The position numbers were made by a program, and so were the translations under genes. Positions 45,183-53,465 of a stretch of DNA of 64,000 bases are shown in pieces (the stretch's first letter is position 1; the number at the start of each line of letters is the position of its first letter). The DNA is from Rhodobacteraceae bacterium UBA6213 (lineage in GTDB: Bacteria; Pseudomonadota; Alphaproteobacteria; Rhodobacterales; Rhodobacteraceae). The notes beneath the pieces are model-generated. The model ran no database searches. It was not told where the DNA came from and was given only the letters and a program-made list of their open reading frames with translations. Location of the stretch: the NCBI GenBank assembly GCA_002421605.1, contig DISJ01000017.1:97938-161937 (forward strand). Direction: 5' to 3'.

Positions 45183-45922
45183 GGCGTGGCGTTGGCATAA
45201 CCGAAGGAGGCGTTGATCGGCTCTGCCGCAGGCGAGGCGAGCCATTCAAGAAAGCCGCGCGCCGCCGCGTTATCCGCGCCATGCACCAAAAGCACCGCGT
45301 CTTGGCGGATCGGCTCGAACAACTCTTGCGGCACCTGCCAGCGGCTCCCAGCCGTGTCCTCTGCCAGCGCCGACAGCGCTACAAACCCCGCCTCGGCACC
45401 GCCGGTTGCGACCATGGCGTAGGTTTGGCCGATGTTTTCCCCCACGACCATCTGCGCGATCAACCCGTCCGATAGCCCCAGCGAATCCAGCGCCTGCTTT
45501 GCAGCAACGCCGTAAGGCGCAAGCTCGGGGTTGGCAATGGCGAGGTGGTGCAGATCAGGATTTGTCAGCGTCACCATTGGGTCGGGGCCGATCAACGCCG
45601 GGTCAAGCGACCACAGCACCAGCGCGCCCAGCGCATAGGTAAAACGGCTACCCGCAACCGCCAGGCCCTCGGCCTCAAGCCGCTCTGGGGTGGCCGCATC
45701 GGCCGAAAGCATCGCATCAAAAGGCGCACCGGCACCGATCTGGGCGTAAAGCTTGCCGGTCGAGCCGGTGGTAAGCTGAATGTCATGCCCGCTGACCACC
45801 TTGTAGGCTGCGGCTTGCGCCTCGGCTGCGGTGGCATAGTTGGCGGCAACGGCAAAAAGCGCGGTGTCGGCAGCGGCGGGGGTGGCGAAAAACAACAGCG
45901 CAAACAGGCGAGGATTCAGCAT
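45179..45922 (-). CDS. modA: Molybdate-binding periplasmic protein
   Basis: 247 aa from the ATG at 45922 (MLNPRLFALLFFATPAAAD), giving a normal signal peptide; the upstream open frame runs into the regulator region. Family motifs are FAVAANYATAAEAQAAAY, TTGSTGKLYAQIGAGAPFDAMLSADA (the Ser-Thr oxyanion pocket), NPELAPYGVAAKQAL and VGENIGQTYAMVATGGAEAGFVALS (Tyr/Val near the anion). First structural gene of modABC, preceded by an inverted repeat that fits a Mo-box. Confidence 0.92.
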   Translation of the reverse strand: MLNPRLFALLFFATPAAADTALFAVAANYATAAEAQAAAYKVVSGHDIQLTTGSTGKLYAQIGAGAPFDAMLSADAATPERLEAEGLAVAGSRFTYALGALVLWSLDPALIGPDPMVTLTNPDLHHLAIANPELAPYGVAAKQALDSLGLSDGLIAQMVVGENIGQTYAMVATGGAEAGFVALSALAEDTAGSRWQVPQELFEPIRQDAVLLVHGADNAAARGFLEWLASPAAEPINASFGYANATP

Positions 45923-45933
45923 TTTCGCGACTC

Positions 45934-45957
45934 CGATATTTCCAGTCAAACATATCG
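45934..45957. promoter_or_regulatory. Candidate Mo-box upstream of modA
   Basis: CGATAT (45934-45939) and ATATCG (45952-45957) form a perfect inverted repeat around a 12-nt spacer, starting 11 bp upstream of the modA ATG. ModE sites in other proteobacteria are inverted CG-x-TAT-type repeats. The upstream gene encodes a ModE-like DNA-binding protein. Binding would be expected to block modABC expression. Confidence 0.6.
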
Positions 45958-46057
45958 CATCCGTTTCGGCGCGCAAGTGCAATCGATGCGGCGTTTGGTC
46001 CCGGCGCGCGACGGGGCGTATGCGCCACAGGCGGCGTCTCGGGCGATGTGGGGGCAA

Positions 46058-46408
46058 CTAGCTGCTGCGCGGCGCGCGCAGCGCCTCGAGCGTGGCAACG
46101 GCGGGTGCTGCGGCAGCCTCGGCACTGGCCTGCAGCGCGGTGAAGGCGGCCAACACCTGCTGCCCCGCCTCTGTAACACTTGCCCCCCCGCCCCCGCTGC
46201 CACCGCGATTCGAGTGCACAAGGGGGCTTGCAAACATCGTGTTCAGCACCTCAACCAGCGACCATGCACGCTTGTAGCTCATCTTCATGCGTTGCGCCGC
46301 GGCCGAGATCGAACCGGTCTCAGCAATCAGCGATAAAAGCTCAGCCTTACCCCGGCCGATGTAACTGCCATCGTCGAAATATAGCTTGAGTTTCAGGCGG
46401 GGTGCCAC
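46058..46408 (-). CDS. ModE-like winged-helix regulator without Mop domain
   Basis: 116 aa from a GTG start. The whole protein corresponds to the ModE N-terminal winged helix-turn-helix: LKLYFDDGSYIGRGKAELLSLIAETGSISAAAQRMKMSYKRAWSLVEVLN, then RGGSGGGGASVTEAGQQVL. The molybdate-binding Mop repeats of full-length ModE are absent. Upstream of modA on the same strand, with a CGATAT dyad between. How it would sense molybdate is unclear; interaction with ModC's Mop domain or a separate Mop protein is possible. Confidence 0.88.
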   Translation of the reverse strand: MAPRLKLKLYFDDGSYIGRGKAELLSLIAETGSISAAAQRMKMSYKRAWSLVEVLNTMFASPLVHSNRGGSGGGGASVTEAGQQVLAAFTALQASAEAAAAPAVATLEALRAPRSS

Positions 46409-46411
46409 TGT

Positions 46412-47266
46412 CTAACCCTGCCGCACGTGCTGGGTCTGGCTGCCAAGCCCATCGATGCCAAGCTGCATCAGCTGACCCGCGCGCAGATAGACCGCTGGTT
46501 TGTGCCCCATGCCAACGCCCGGCGGGGTGCCGGTGGCGATGATGTCGCCCGGCTGCAGCGACATGAACTGGCTGACATAGGCAATCAACTCGGCCACACC
46601 AAACACCATCGTCGCAGTCGTGCCACGCTGGCGCGAAACACCATCGACATCCAGCCAAAGGCGCAGCGCTTGCGGGTCGGGCACCTCGTCCGCGGTCACA
46701 AGCCAAGGCCCAATTGGGCCGAACGTGTCGCAGCCCTTGCCCTTGTCCCATGTACCGCCACGTTCGATCTGATAACTGCGCTCGCTGACATCGTTCACAA
46801 CACAGTACCCCGCCACATGCGCCAGCGCCGACTCACGTGCAATGTAGCTGCCGCCTTGGCCGATCACGACGCCAAGTTCGACCTCCCAATCGGTCTTTTC
46901 TGAACCGTGCGGCAGGGTCACGCCATCATCCGGCCCGCAAATTGCAGAAGTCCATTTGTTGAAGATGATCGGCTCTGTCGGCACTGCCATACCGGCCTCG
47001 GCTGCGTGATCGGCGTAGTTCAGCCCGATGCAGACGAATTTGCCAACCGCACCCACGCAAGGGCCAAGGCGCAGCCCCGCCTGCGGTTGCCCAGAAACCA
47101 GCGGCAGCGCCACCGGATCAAGCGCTGCAATCCGCGCAAGGCTTTCAGGCAAAAGCACTTTTCCAGCCAGATCATCTATGACGCCCGACAGATCGCGCAC
47201 CCGACCTTCGCCGTCAAGCAGCCCAGGTCGCTCGCCCCCCGCTACACCGTATCGAACCAGCTTCAT
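46412..47266 (-). CDS. Fumarylacetoacetate-hydrolase family protein
   Basis: 284 aa. The FAH fold is indicated by KFVCIGLNYADHAAEAGM, PIIFNKWTSAICGPDDGVTLP, TDWEVELGVVIG (metal Glu-x-Glu), GYCVVNDVSER and GDIIATGTPPGVGMG. The N-terminal ~60 residues are the small FAH_N-like domain. Members include ureidoglycolate lyase, acylpyruvases and 5-oxopent-3-ene-tricarboxylate decarboxylases; substrate cannot be chosen here. Stops 3 bp before modE on the same strand, and its own start is divergent from the ABC importer. Confidence 0.87.
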   Translation of the reverse strand: MKLVRYGVAGGERPGLLDGEGRVRDLSGVIDDLAGKVLLPESLARIAALDPVALPLVSGQPQAGLRLGPCVGAVGKFVCIGLNYADHAAEAGMAVPTEPIIFNKWTSAICGPDDGVTLPHGSEKTDWEVELGVVIGQGGSYIARESALAHVAGYCVVNDVSERSYQIERGGTWDKGKGCDTFGPIGPWLVTADEVPDPQALRLWLDVDGVSRQRGTTATMVFGVAELIAYVSQFMSLQPGDIIATGTPPGVGMGHKPAVYLRAGQLMQLGIDGLGSQTQHVRQG

Positions 47267-47521
47267 TGCACCCCTCCGTTTGGCGCGACACTACCGCCAA
47301 AAAATGTGGTGCGAAAGCCCGGCGCCGTTTGCTGCGCTTGCACTGCGGCGGCGCAGCGCAAAGTAACGCTGGGGAAATGTAACTGATTTGTTGCAAGCGG
47401 CGCGATTCGCGGCAAATCTGGCGCCAGCGAAGGCGCGGCGTCGTCCAACCGTCACAAAATGCGCCTATTGCGGTCCTGTGCCCATTCGGGCCCTGACACC
47501 ATAACGGGGAGACTGTCTGAC
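47267..47521. promoter_or_regulatory. Divergent promoter region between FAH gene and ABC importer
   Basis: 255 bp. An imperfect long hairpin is present near 47328-47362 (GCTGCGC .. GCGCAGC with flanking TTTGC/GCAAA). No start-proximal operator for either gene is convincing. Nothing coding is seen. Confidence 0.3.
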
Positions 47522-48625
47522 ATGACTATGAAACCGATGCACTGGCTTGCGGGCGCTGCTGCGCTGCTGTCCACTACCGCGCTTGTGCAGGCGCAAGACA
47601 TGGCGGCGTTGGAAGCGGCCGCTAAACTGGAAGGTAGCCTGACGACCATAGCGCTGCCGCATGACTGGTGCGGCTATGGTGACGTGATCGCGGGCTTCAA
47701 GGCCAAGTATCCGTGGATCACGGTGAACGAGCTGAACCCCGATGCGGGCTCGGCTGATGAGGTCGAAGCGATTCGCGCCAACAAGGGCAACATGGGCCCG
47801 CAGGCGCCCGACGTGATCGACGTGGGTCTGGCCTATGGCCCGGCGGCTAAAGACGAAGGCCTGCTTCAGCCCTACAAGGTTTCGACTTGGGCCGACATTC
47901 CTGACAGCATCAAAGATGCCGACGGCTACTGGTACGGCGACTATTACGGCGTGATGTCGTTCATGGTGAACAAAGACCTCGTGCCGAACCCGCCGATGGA
48001 CTGGGCAGACTTGCTGAAGCCGGAATACAAGGCCTCGGTGGCACTCGCAGGCGATCCGCGCGCCTCGAACCAGGCGATTCTGGCGGTGCTGGGCGCTGGC
48101 CTTGCCGCTGGCGGAATGGCCGGTGCTGAATCGGGCGAAATGGGCCTCTCGTTCTTTGCCGAAATGAACAAGGCGGGCAACTTTGTCCCGGTCATCGGCA
48201 AAGCGGGCACGCTGGCACAAGGCGCCACGCCGATCGTGCTGATGTGGGACTACAACGCCCTTTCGGCGCGCGACAACCTCAAGGGTAACCCGCCGGTTGA
48301 CGTGATCGTGCCCGCTTCGGGCGTGCTTGCGGGCGTTTATGTGCAGGGCATCTCGGCTTACGCACCGCACCCGAACGCCGCGAAACTCTGGATGGAATAC
48401 ATCTATTCGGACGAAGGCCAGAACCTCTGGCTCAAGGGCTACTGCCACCCGGCGCGCTTTAATGCGATGGCGGCGGCGGGTGTGATCCCGGCGGAACTGA
48501 TCGCCGCTCTGCCCCCGGCCGAAAGCTACGCGGCCGCTTACTTCCCGACGCTGGAAGAGCAAGATGCCAATAAAGGCGTCGTTACCGCGGGTTGGGATGC
48601 CGTGGTCGGCGCCAACGTGCAATAA
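47522..48625 (+). CDS. ABC importer extracellular solute-binding protein (family 1)
   Basis: 367 aa from the ATG at 47522 (MTMKPMHWLAGAAALLSTTALVQAQ), a normal signal peptide. Mature sequence contains LTTIALPHDWCGYGDVIAGFKAKYPWITVNE, APDVIDVGLAYGPAAKDEGLLQPYKVSTW, YWYGDYYGVMSFMVNKDLV and AYAPHPNAAKLWMEYIYSDEGQNLWL. These are typical of the Fe3+/polyamine/2-aminoethylphosphonate-like binding-protein cluster. Substrate cannot be read. First gene of a four-gene importer, separated from the permease by a strong hairpin. Confidence 0.88.
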   Translation: MTMKPMHWLAGAAALLSTTALVQAQDMAALEAAAKLEGSLTTIALPHDWCGYGDVIAGFKAKYPWITVNELNPDAGSADEVEAIRANKGNMGPQAPDVIDVGLAYGPAAKDEGLLQPYKVSTWADIPDSIKDADGYWYGDYYGVMSFMVNKDLVPNPPMDWADLLKPEYKASVALAGDPRASNQAILAVLGAGLAAGGMAGAESGEMGLSFFAEMNKAGNFVPVIGKAGTLAQGATPIVLMWDYNALSARDNLKGNPPVDVIVPASGVLAGVYVQGISAYAPHPNAAKLWMEYIYSDEGQNLWLKGYCHPARFNAMAAAGVIPAELIAALPPAESYAAAYFPTLEEQDANKGVVTAGWDAVVGANVQ

Positions 48626-48643
48626 GCGGGTTTGACCGCCCTG

Positions 48644-48669
48644 CCCGCCCCGGATACATCCGGGGCGGG
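48644..48669 (+). terminator. Hairpin between binding-protein and permease genes
   Basis: CCCGCCCCGGA (48644-48654) and TCCGGGGCGGG (48659-48669) form a perfect 11-bp stem with a TACA tetraloop, followed by TGCTGTTTTC. The position is typical of an attenuator or stabiliser that boosts binding-protein mRNA over downstream genes. Confidence 0.7.
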
Positions 48670-48701
48670 TGCTGTTTTCGCACTTCAAGCCTGGAACTTG
48701 C

Positions 48702-49577
48702 ATGACCGCCATTCCCACTGCGCCACTGCGCCGACGCCTGCCGCTGAATTGGCTTGGAATTGTGCCTTTCGCGCTTTTTGCGCTGCTGTTCCTGATCTTG
48801 CCAACGATGAACATCGTAGTAGGCGCGTTTCGCAACGCAGCGGGTGATCTGACGTTGGACAATATTCGCGGGCTGTTCGCGCCTTCGATTGTTGCTTCCT
48901 ACTGGATCTCGATCAAGATTTCGGTCGCCTCGTCGCTTTTGGGCGCAGCAATCGGCTTTGCGATGGCGGCAGCGGTGGTGCTGGGGGGCCTGCCGAACTG
49001 GATTCGCAGCCCCGTGCTGACCTTTTCCGGCGTTGCGTCAAACTTTGCCGGGGTGCCGCTGGCCTTTGCTTTCATGGCGACGATTGGCCCGCGCGGCCTG
49101 CTGACCATTTGGCTGCTTGAAAAATGGGGCATCAACCTGCGCGCCGAGGGTTTCACCATCCTCAGCTTCTGGGGCCTGACGATCACCTATGTTTTTTTCC
49201 AGATCCCGCTGATGATCCTGATCATCACGCCCGCGCTGGATGGGCTGAAGCGCGAATGGAAAGAGGCCGCAAACATTCTTGGCGCGACGACCTTCCAATA
49301 TTGGCGCCTTGTGGCGCTGCCGATCCTGTTTCCCTCGATTCTGGGCACCTTTGCGCTGCTGTTCGCCAATGCGTTTGGCGCGGTGGCCACCGCTTATGCG
49401 CTGACCGGCTCGTCGCTTTCGATCGTGCCGATCCTGCTGTTCGCGCAGATCCGGGGCGACGTGCTGCAAGACCCGCATCTTGGCTATGCGCTGGCCTTCG
49501 GCATGATCGTCATCACCGGCGTTGCCAACGGGCTTTACATCTGGTTGCGCGTACGCTCGGAAAGGTGGCTGAAATGA
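48702..49577 (+). CDS. ABC importer permease 1
   Basis: 291 aa from the ATG at 48702 (MTAIPTAPLRRRLPLNWLG). Six helices of the spermidine/iron-type permease family. The EAA coupling loop is KREWKEAANILGATTFQYWRLVALPILFPSI. ALLFANAFGAVATAYALTGSSLSIVPILLFAQI is a conserved late-helix block. Its stop overlaps permease 2 by 4 nt (ATGA). Confidence 0.9.
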   Translation: MTAIPTAPLRRRLPLNWLGIVPFALFALLFLILPTMNIVVGAFRNAAGDLTLDNIRGLFAPSIVASYWISIKISVASSLLGAAIGFAMAAAVVLGGLPNWIRSPVLTFSGVASNFAGVPLAFAFMATIGPRGLLTIWLLEKWGINLRAEGFTILSFWGLTITYVFFQIPLMILIITPALDGLKREWKEAANILGATTFQYWRLVALPILFPSILGTFALLFANAFGAVATAYALTGSSLSIVPILLFAQIRGDVLQDPHLGYALAFGMIVITGVANGLYIWLRVRSERWLK

Positions 49578-50356
49578 AGCGGTATTTTTCATGGGCGGTG
49601 CTTGTGGCGGGGATGGGCTATTTCATCCTGCCGCTGGTCGGGCTGACCGAGTTTTCGCTCTCGATGCGGCGCGGCGAGTATAGCTTTGATGCTTATGCCG
49701 CAGTGCTGGCCGATCCGACCTTTCGCCAGACCTTCAGCTATTCGGTCGTGATGGCGCTGCTGACTATCGCCTTTGGCGTGCTGCTGGTGGTGCCCACCGC
49801 CTATTGGGTGCGCCTGAAACTGCCGCGCCTGCGTCCTTATGTAGAGTTTGTGACCCTGCTGCCTTTGGTCATTCCGGCCATTGTCATCGTGTTCGGCTAT
49901 ATTCGGATGTTCAACACCTCCAGTTGGCTGCCACTGACCGGCTCAACCACCGGCACCAACTTGTTGTTGATGTTCGGCTATTCCACGCTGTCGCTGCCCT
50001 ATATGTACCGCGCGGTCGATACCGGGCTGCGCACGATCGACGTGGCCACGCTGACCGAGGCCGCACAGATTCTCGGCGCGGGCTGGGTGACCATTCTGGC
50101 GCGGCTGATCCTGCCCAATGTGCTTGTGGCGGTGCTGTCGGGGGCGTTTGTCACCTTCGCCATCGTGATTGGCGAGTTCACCTTGGCGGCGCTGTTGAAC
50201 CGCCCGGCTTTCGGGCCGTACCTGCAACTGATGGGCGCCAACCGCGCCTATGAACCAATGGCACTGGCGGTGATTGCATTCGGCATCACCTGGGCCTGCA
50301 TGGGGCTGATCCAGCTGGTCACCCGGTTCTCCAAACATACGAAGGCAGCCCGCTGA
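49574..50356 (+). CDS. ABC importer permease 2
   Basis: 260 aa from the ATG at 49574 (MKRYFSWAVLVAGMGYFILPLVGL), overlapping the permease 1 stop. Six helices; EAA loop DVATLTEAAQILGAGWVTILARLILPNVLVAVL. The P-L-V-I-P-A-I-V block (LPLVIPAIVIVFGYIRMFNT) is typical of PotC/FutB-type partners. The stop overlaps the ATPase start as TGATG. Confidence 0.9.
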   Translation: MKRYFSWAVLVAGMGYFILPLVGLTEFSLSMRRGEYSFDAYAAVLADPTFRQTFSYSVVMALLTIAFGVLLVVPTAYWVRLKLPRLRPYVEFVTLLPLVIPAIVIVFGYIRMFNTSSWLPLTGSTTGTNLLLMFGYSTLSLPYMYRAVDTGLRTIDVATLTEAAQILGAGWVTILARLILPNVLVAVLSGAFVTFAIVIGEFTLAALLNRPAFGPYLQLMGANRAYEPMALAVIAFGITWACMGLIQLVTRFSKHTKAAR

Positions 50357-51405
50357 TGGCGTTTCTAGACATCGAACACCTCGAAAAATCCTATGGCCCC
50401 ACCAAGGTGGTCAAGGATTTCAACCTTGGCGTGGAAAAGGGCGAGTTCGTTTCATTTCTCGGGCCCTCGGGCTGCGGCAAGACCACGACACTGCGCATGG
50501 TTGCGGGCTTTGAAACCCCCTCGCAAGGCACGATCCGCATCGACGGGCGCGATATGGCACGGCTGCGACCGAACCATCGCAACATCGGCATGGTGTTTCA
50601 GTCCTACGCGCTGTTTCCCAACCTGACTGTGGCGCAAAACGTAGCGTTCGGGCTGAAGGTCGCGGGCGAAAAGCGCGAAGTGATCGACGAGCGCGTCGCG
50701 GAAATGCTTGATACCATCGGGCTTTCAGACCTTGGCGCACGCTATCCTTTCCAACTTTCGGGCGGCCAGCAGCAGCGTGTGGCCCTTGCCCGTGCGCTTG
50801 CCGTGCGCCCGCAGGTGCTGTTGCTGGATGAGCCGCTTTCCGCGCTTGACGCGAAAATCCGGGTCAGCCTGCGCGGCGAAATCCGCGCGATTCAGAAAAA
50901 GCTCGGCATCACCACAATTTATGTGACCCACGATCAGGAAGAGGCGCTCAGCATGTCTGACCGCATCGTGGTTATGCATCAGGGCATCGCCGATCAGGTT
51001 GGCACACCGTTTGAAATCTACAACCGCCCAACCACCCGCTTTGTCGCCAATTTCGTCGGCACGCTGACGCTGCTAGAGGCCGAGGTGATCGACCCCGCCC
51101 TCGGCAAGGTGCGGATCGGCGATACCGAGGCCGTGCTTGGCCGGGCGCTGCCCAAAGGCAAGATCACGCTGGCGGTGCGCCCCGAAATGATCAGCCTCGG
51201 CTCTGTGCCCGGGCGCGAAACCGAGGTAAGCGGTCGTATCATCGATGTCGATTTTCTCGGCTCGGTGATCCGGCTTCGCGCTCAAATCGGCGATGCCGTG
51301 CTGGTCTTTGACACCTTCAACAGCTCGCGCTCGGTGCCGCCCAAAGTGGGGGCAACGGTCACCTTGTCACTCGCGGCAAGCGATCTGTTGCTGATCGGAG
51401 AATAG
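50356..51405 (+). CDS. ABC importer ATPase
   Basis: 349 aa. Walker A GPSGCGKTT, Q-loop FQSYALFPNLTV, signature LSGGQQQRVALARA, Walker B VLLLDEPLSALD, switch THDQEEAL. The C-terminal TOBE_2 domain (about 275-345) is typical of polyamine, iron and phosphonate-type importers. Start overlaps the permease stop by 1 nt. Completes a binding protein, two permeases, ATPase importer. Substrate undetermined. Confidence 0.92.
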   Translation: MAFLDIEHLEKSYGPTKVVKDFNLGVEKGEFVSFLGPSGCGKTTTLRMVAGFETPSQGTIRIDGRDMARLRPNHRNIGMVFQSYALFPNLTVAQNVAFGLKVAGEKREVIDERVAEMLDTIGLSDLGARYPFQLSGGQQQRVALARALAVRPQVLLLDEPLSALDAKIRVSLRGEIRAIQKKLGITTIYVTHDQEEALSMSDRIVVMHQGIADQVGTPFEIYNRPTTRFVANFVGTLTLLEAEVIDPALGKVRIGDTEAVLGRALPKGKITLAVRPEMISLGSVPGRETEVSGRIIDVDFLGSVIRLRAQIGDAVLVFDTFNSSRSVPPKVGATVTLSLAASDLLLIGE

Positions 51406-51449
51406 GTAGGGCTATCGCGCAACCCCGCGGAACGCTATATGCCCCTGCC

Positions 51450-52817
51450 ATGAGCCCAAACCCACCCAACCTCCGCCCCGACCTTGCCCGCGCGCTGGTG
51501 CCCGATGCGCCGCGCCCGGGCCAGCCCACCATCGGCATGGTCAGCCTCGGCTGCCCCAAAGCGCTGGTCGATAGCGAACGCATCCTCACGCGCCTGCGCG
51601 CCGAGGGCTACGCGATCAGCCCCGATTATGCGGGGGCCGACGCTGTGATCGTAAACACCTGCGGCTTTCTCGACAGTGCCAAAGCCGAAAGCCTTGAGGC
51701 TATTGGCGAGGCGCTGGCCGAAAATGGCCGGGTGATCGTAACAGGCTGCCTCGGCGCGGACCCCGCCTATATCACCGGCGCGCACCCTTCGGTGCTGGCG
51801 GTAACGGGCCCGCACCAATACGAGGCTGTGCTTGATGCCGTGCACGGCGCGGTGCCGCCTTCGCCCGATCCGTTCATCGACCTTCTGCCCGCCTCAGCGG
51901 TCAGCCTCACCCCGCGCCATTACAGCTATCTGAAAATTTCCGAAGGCTGCAATCACGCCTGCAAGTTCTGCATCATCCCCGATATGCGCGGTCGTCTTGT
52001 CAGCCGCCCCGCCCACGCCGTGCTGCGCGAGGCTGAACGGCTGGTCGCCGCTGGGGTGAAAGAGCTTCTGGTTATCAGCCAAGATACCTCGGCCTACGGG
52101 CTCGATCTGCGCCACGCCACCGATCGTGGCCACCGCGCCCATATCACCGATCTTGCGCGCGACCTTGGCAGCCTTGGCGCTTGGGTGCGGCTGCACTACG
52201 TCTATCCCTACCCGCATGTGCGCGATCTGATCCCGCTGATGGCCGACGGGCTGGTGCTGCCCTACCTCGACATCCCGTTTCAGCACGCCCACCCTGAAAC
52301 CCTGCGTCGTATGGCGCGCCCCGCCGCTGCGGCCAAAACGCTTGACGAAATCGGCGCATGGCGCGCTGTCTGCCCAGATCTCACGCTGCGCTCCACCTTC
52401 ATCGTCGGCTACCCCGGCGAGACCGAGGCAGAGTTTCAGACCCTGCTCGACTGGCTGGACGAGGCGCAACTCGACCGGGTCGGGTGTTTTCAGTATGAAA
52501 ACGTCACAGGCGCGCGTTCGAACGCGCTGCCAGACCACGTGCCCGCCGAGGTTAAGCAAGAACGGTTTGATCGCTTTATGCAAAAGGCACAGGCGATTTC
52601 CGAGGCCAAACTTGCCGCGAAAGTTGGAAAATTGCTACAAGTGATCGTAGATGATGTCGATGACGAAGGCGCCACCTGCCGCACCATGGCCGACGCCCCC
52701 GAGATTGACGGAAACCTGTTCATCGACGAAGGCTTCGAGGGGCTGGTACCCGGTGATCTGGTCCGCGTCGTGGTAGAAGAGGCGGGGGAATACGACCTTT
52801 GGGGCCGGCGGGAATAG
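51450..52817 (+). CDS. rimO: Ribosomal protein S12 methylthiotransferase
   Basis: 455 aa. It adds a methylthio group to a conserved Asp of S12. The N-terminal UPF0004 domain has three Cys for a [4Fe-4S] cluster (VSLGCPKALVDSE, VNTCGFLDSAKAES, VTGCLGADP). The radical SAM core is EGCNHACKFCIIPDMRG, with C-x3-C-x2-C. PYLDIPFQHAHPETLRRM is the RimO-type (rather than MiaB) signature. The C-terminal TRAM domain (LLQVIVDDVDDEGATCRTMADAPEIDG) is present. Confidence 0.95.
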   Translation: MSPNPPNLRPDLARALVPDAPRPGQPTIGMVSLGCPKALVDSERILTRLRAEGYAISPDYAGADAVIVNTCGFLDSAKAESLEAIGEALAENGRVIVTGCLGADPAYITGAHPSVLAVTGPHQYEAVLDAVHGAVPPSPDPFIDLLPASAVSLTPRHYSYLKISEGCNHACKFCIIPDMRGRLVSRPAHAVLREAERLVAAGVKELLVISQDTSAYGLDLRHATDRGHRAHITDLARDLGSLGAWVRLHYVYPYPHVRDLIPLMADGLVLPYLDIPFQHAHPETLRRMARPAAAAKTLDEIGAWRAVCPDLTLRSTFIVGYPGETEAEFQTLLDWLDEAQLDRVGCFQYENVTGARSNALPDHVPAEVKQERFDRFMQKAQAISEAKLAAKVGKLLQVIVDDVDDEGATCRTMADAPEIDGNLFIDEGFEGLVPGDLVRVVVEEAGEYDLWGRRE

Positions 52818-52920
52818 GCCGAGGGCGGCCCTGCTACGCCTCGCGCGGTCCACATTTTCGCCGCGTTGTGCCAGTAACATGGCAAGTATCCTTCTGCATT
52901 AGCTTTGGACTGTATTCGCC

Positions 52921-53394
52921 ATGTCAAAACTGATCCTTCTTGCCGCGGCCGCCTTGCTCGCCACCAGCTTTGCCGCAAATGCTGTGCAATGCCGCCAAGC
53001 CTCGCCCACCGCTGCCGCCGAAATGCTGGCCGCCGTCAACGCCGAACGCGCCGCCAGTGGGCGCGCACCGCTTGCCCAAGACCCGCGCCTTGATGCCGCC
53101 GCACAGGCCCACGCTTGCGATATGGCAACGAACGGATTTTTCGACCATCGCGGCTCCTCGGGCAGCGATGTCAGCGCGCGGGTGCGCGGTGTCGGGGTTT
53201 CCAGCTGCACAACGGCCGAAAACATCGCCTACGGCTGGCGCACAGCGGCGCAGGTCATGGCGGGCTGGATGGAATCTTCTGGCCACCGCGCCAACATCCT
53301 GCGCGGCAACGTTGCGGCCATCGGCTTTGGCTATGTGCCTGCCGAAGGCGGTGCCGGGCCTTGGTGGGTGCAGGTTTTCGCACGCCCCTGCTGA
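52921..53394 (+). CDS. Exported CAP/SCP-domain protein
   Basis: 157 aa with a signal peptide (MSKLILLAAAALLATSFAANA). One CAP domain: EMLAAVNAERAASGRAPLAQDPRL, AAAQAHACDMATNGFFDHRGSSGSD, TTAENIAYGWRTAAQVMAGWMESSGHRANILRG and PWWVQVFARPC. The His and Glu of the CAP cavity (FFDH, AENIA, GHRAN) are retained. Four cysteines probably form two disulfides. Bacterial CAP proteins are secreted and their activity is generally unknown. Confidence 0.87.
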   Translation: MSKLILLAAAALLATSFAANAVQCRQASPTAAAEMLAAVNAERAASGRAPLAQDPRLDAAAQAHACDMATNGFFDHRGSSGSDVSARVRGVGVSSCTTAENIAYGWRTAAQVMAGWMESSGHRANILRGNVAAIGFGYVPAEGGAGPWWVQVFARPC

Positions 53395-53465
53395 GCGCGC
53401 CCCTTCCCCTGCCGCGCCATCTGCTTTAGATAGCGCCCGACACCCAACCCGGCAGGAGCGAGACC

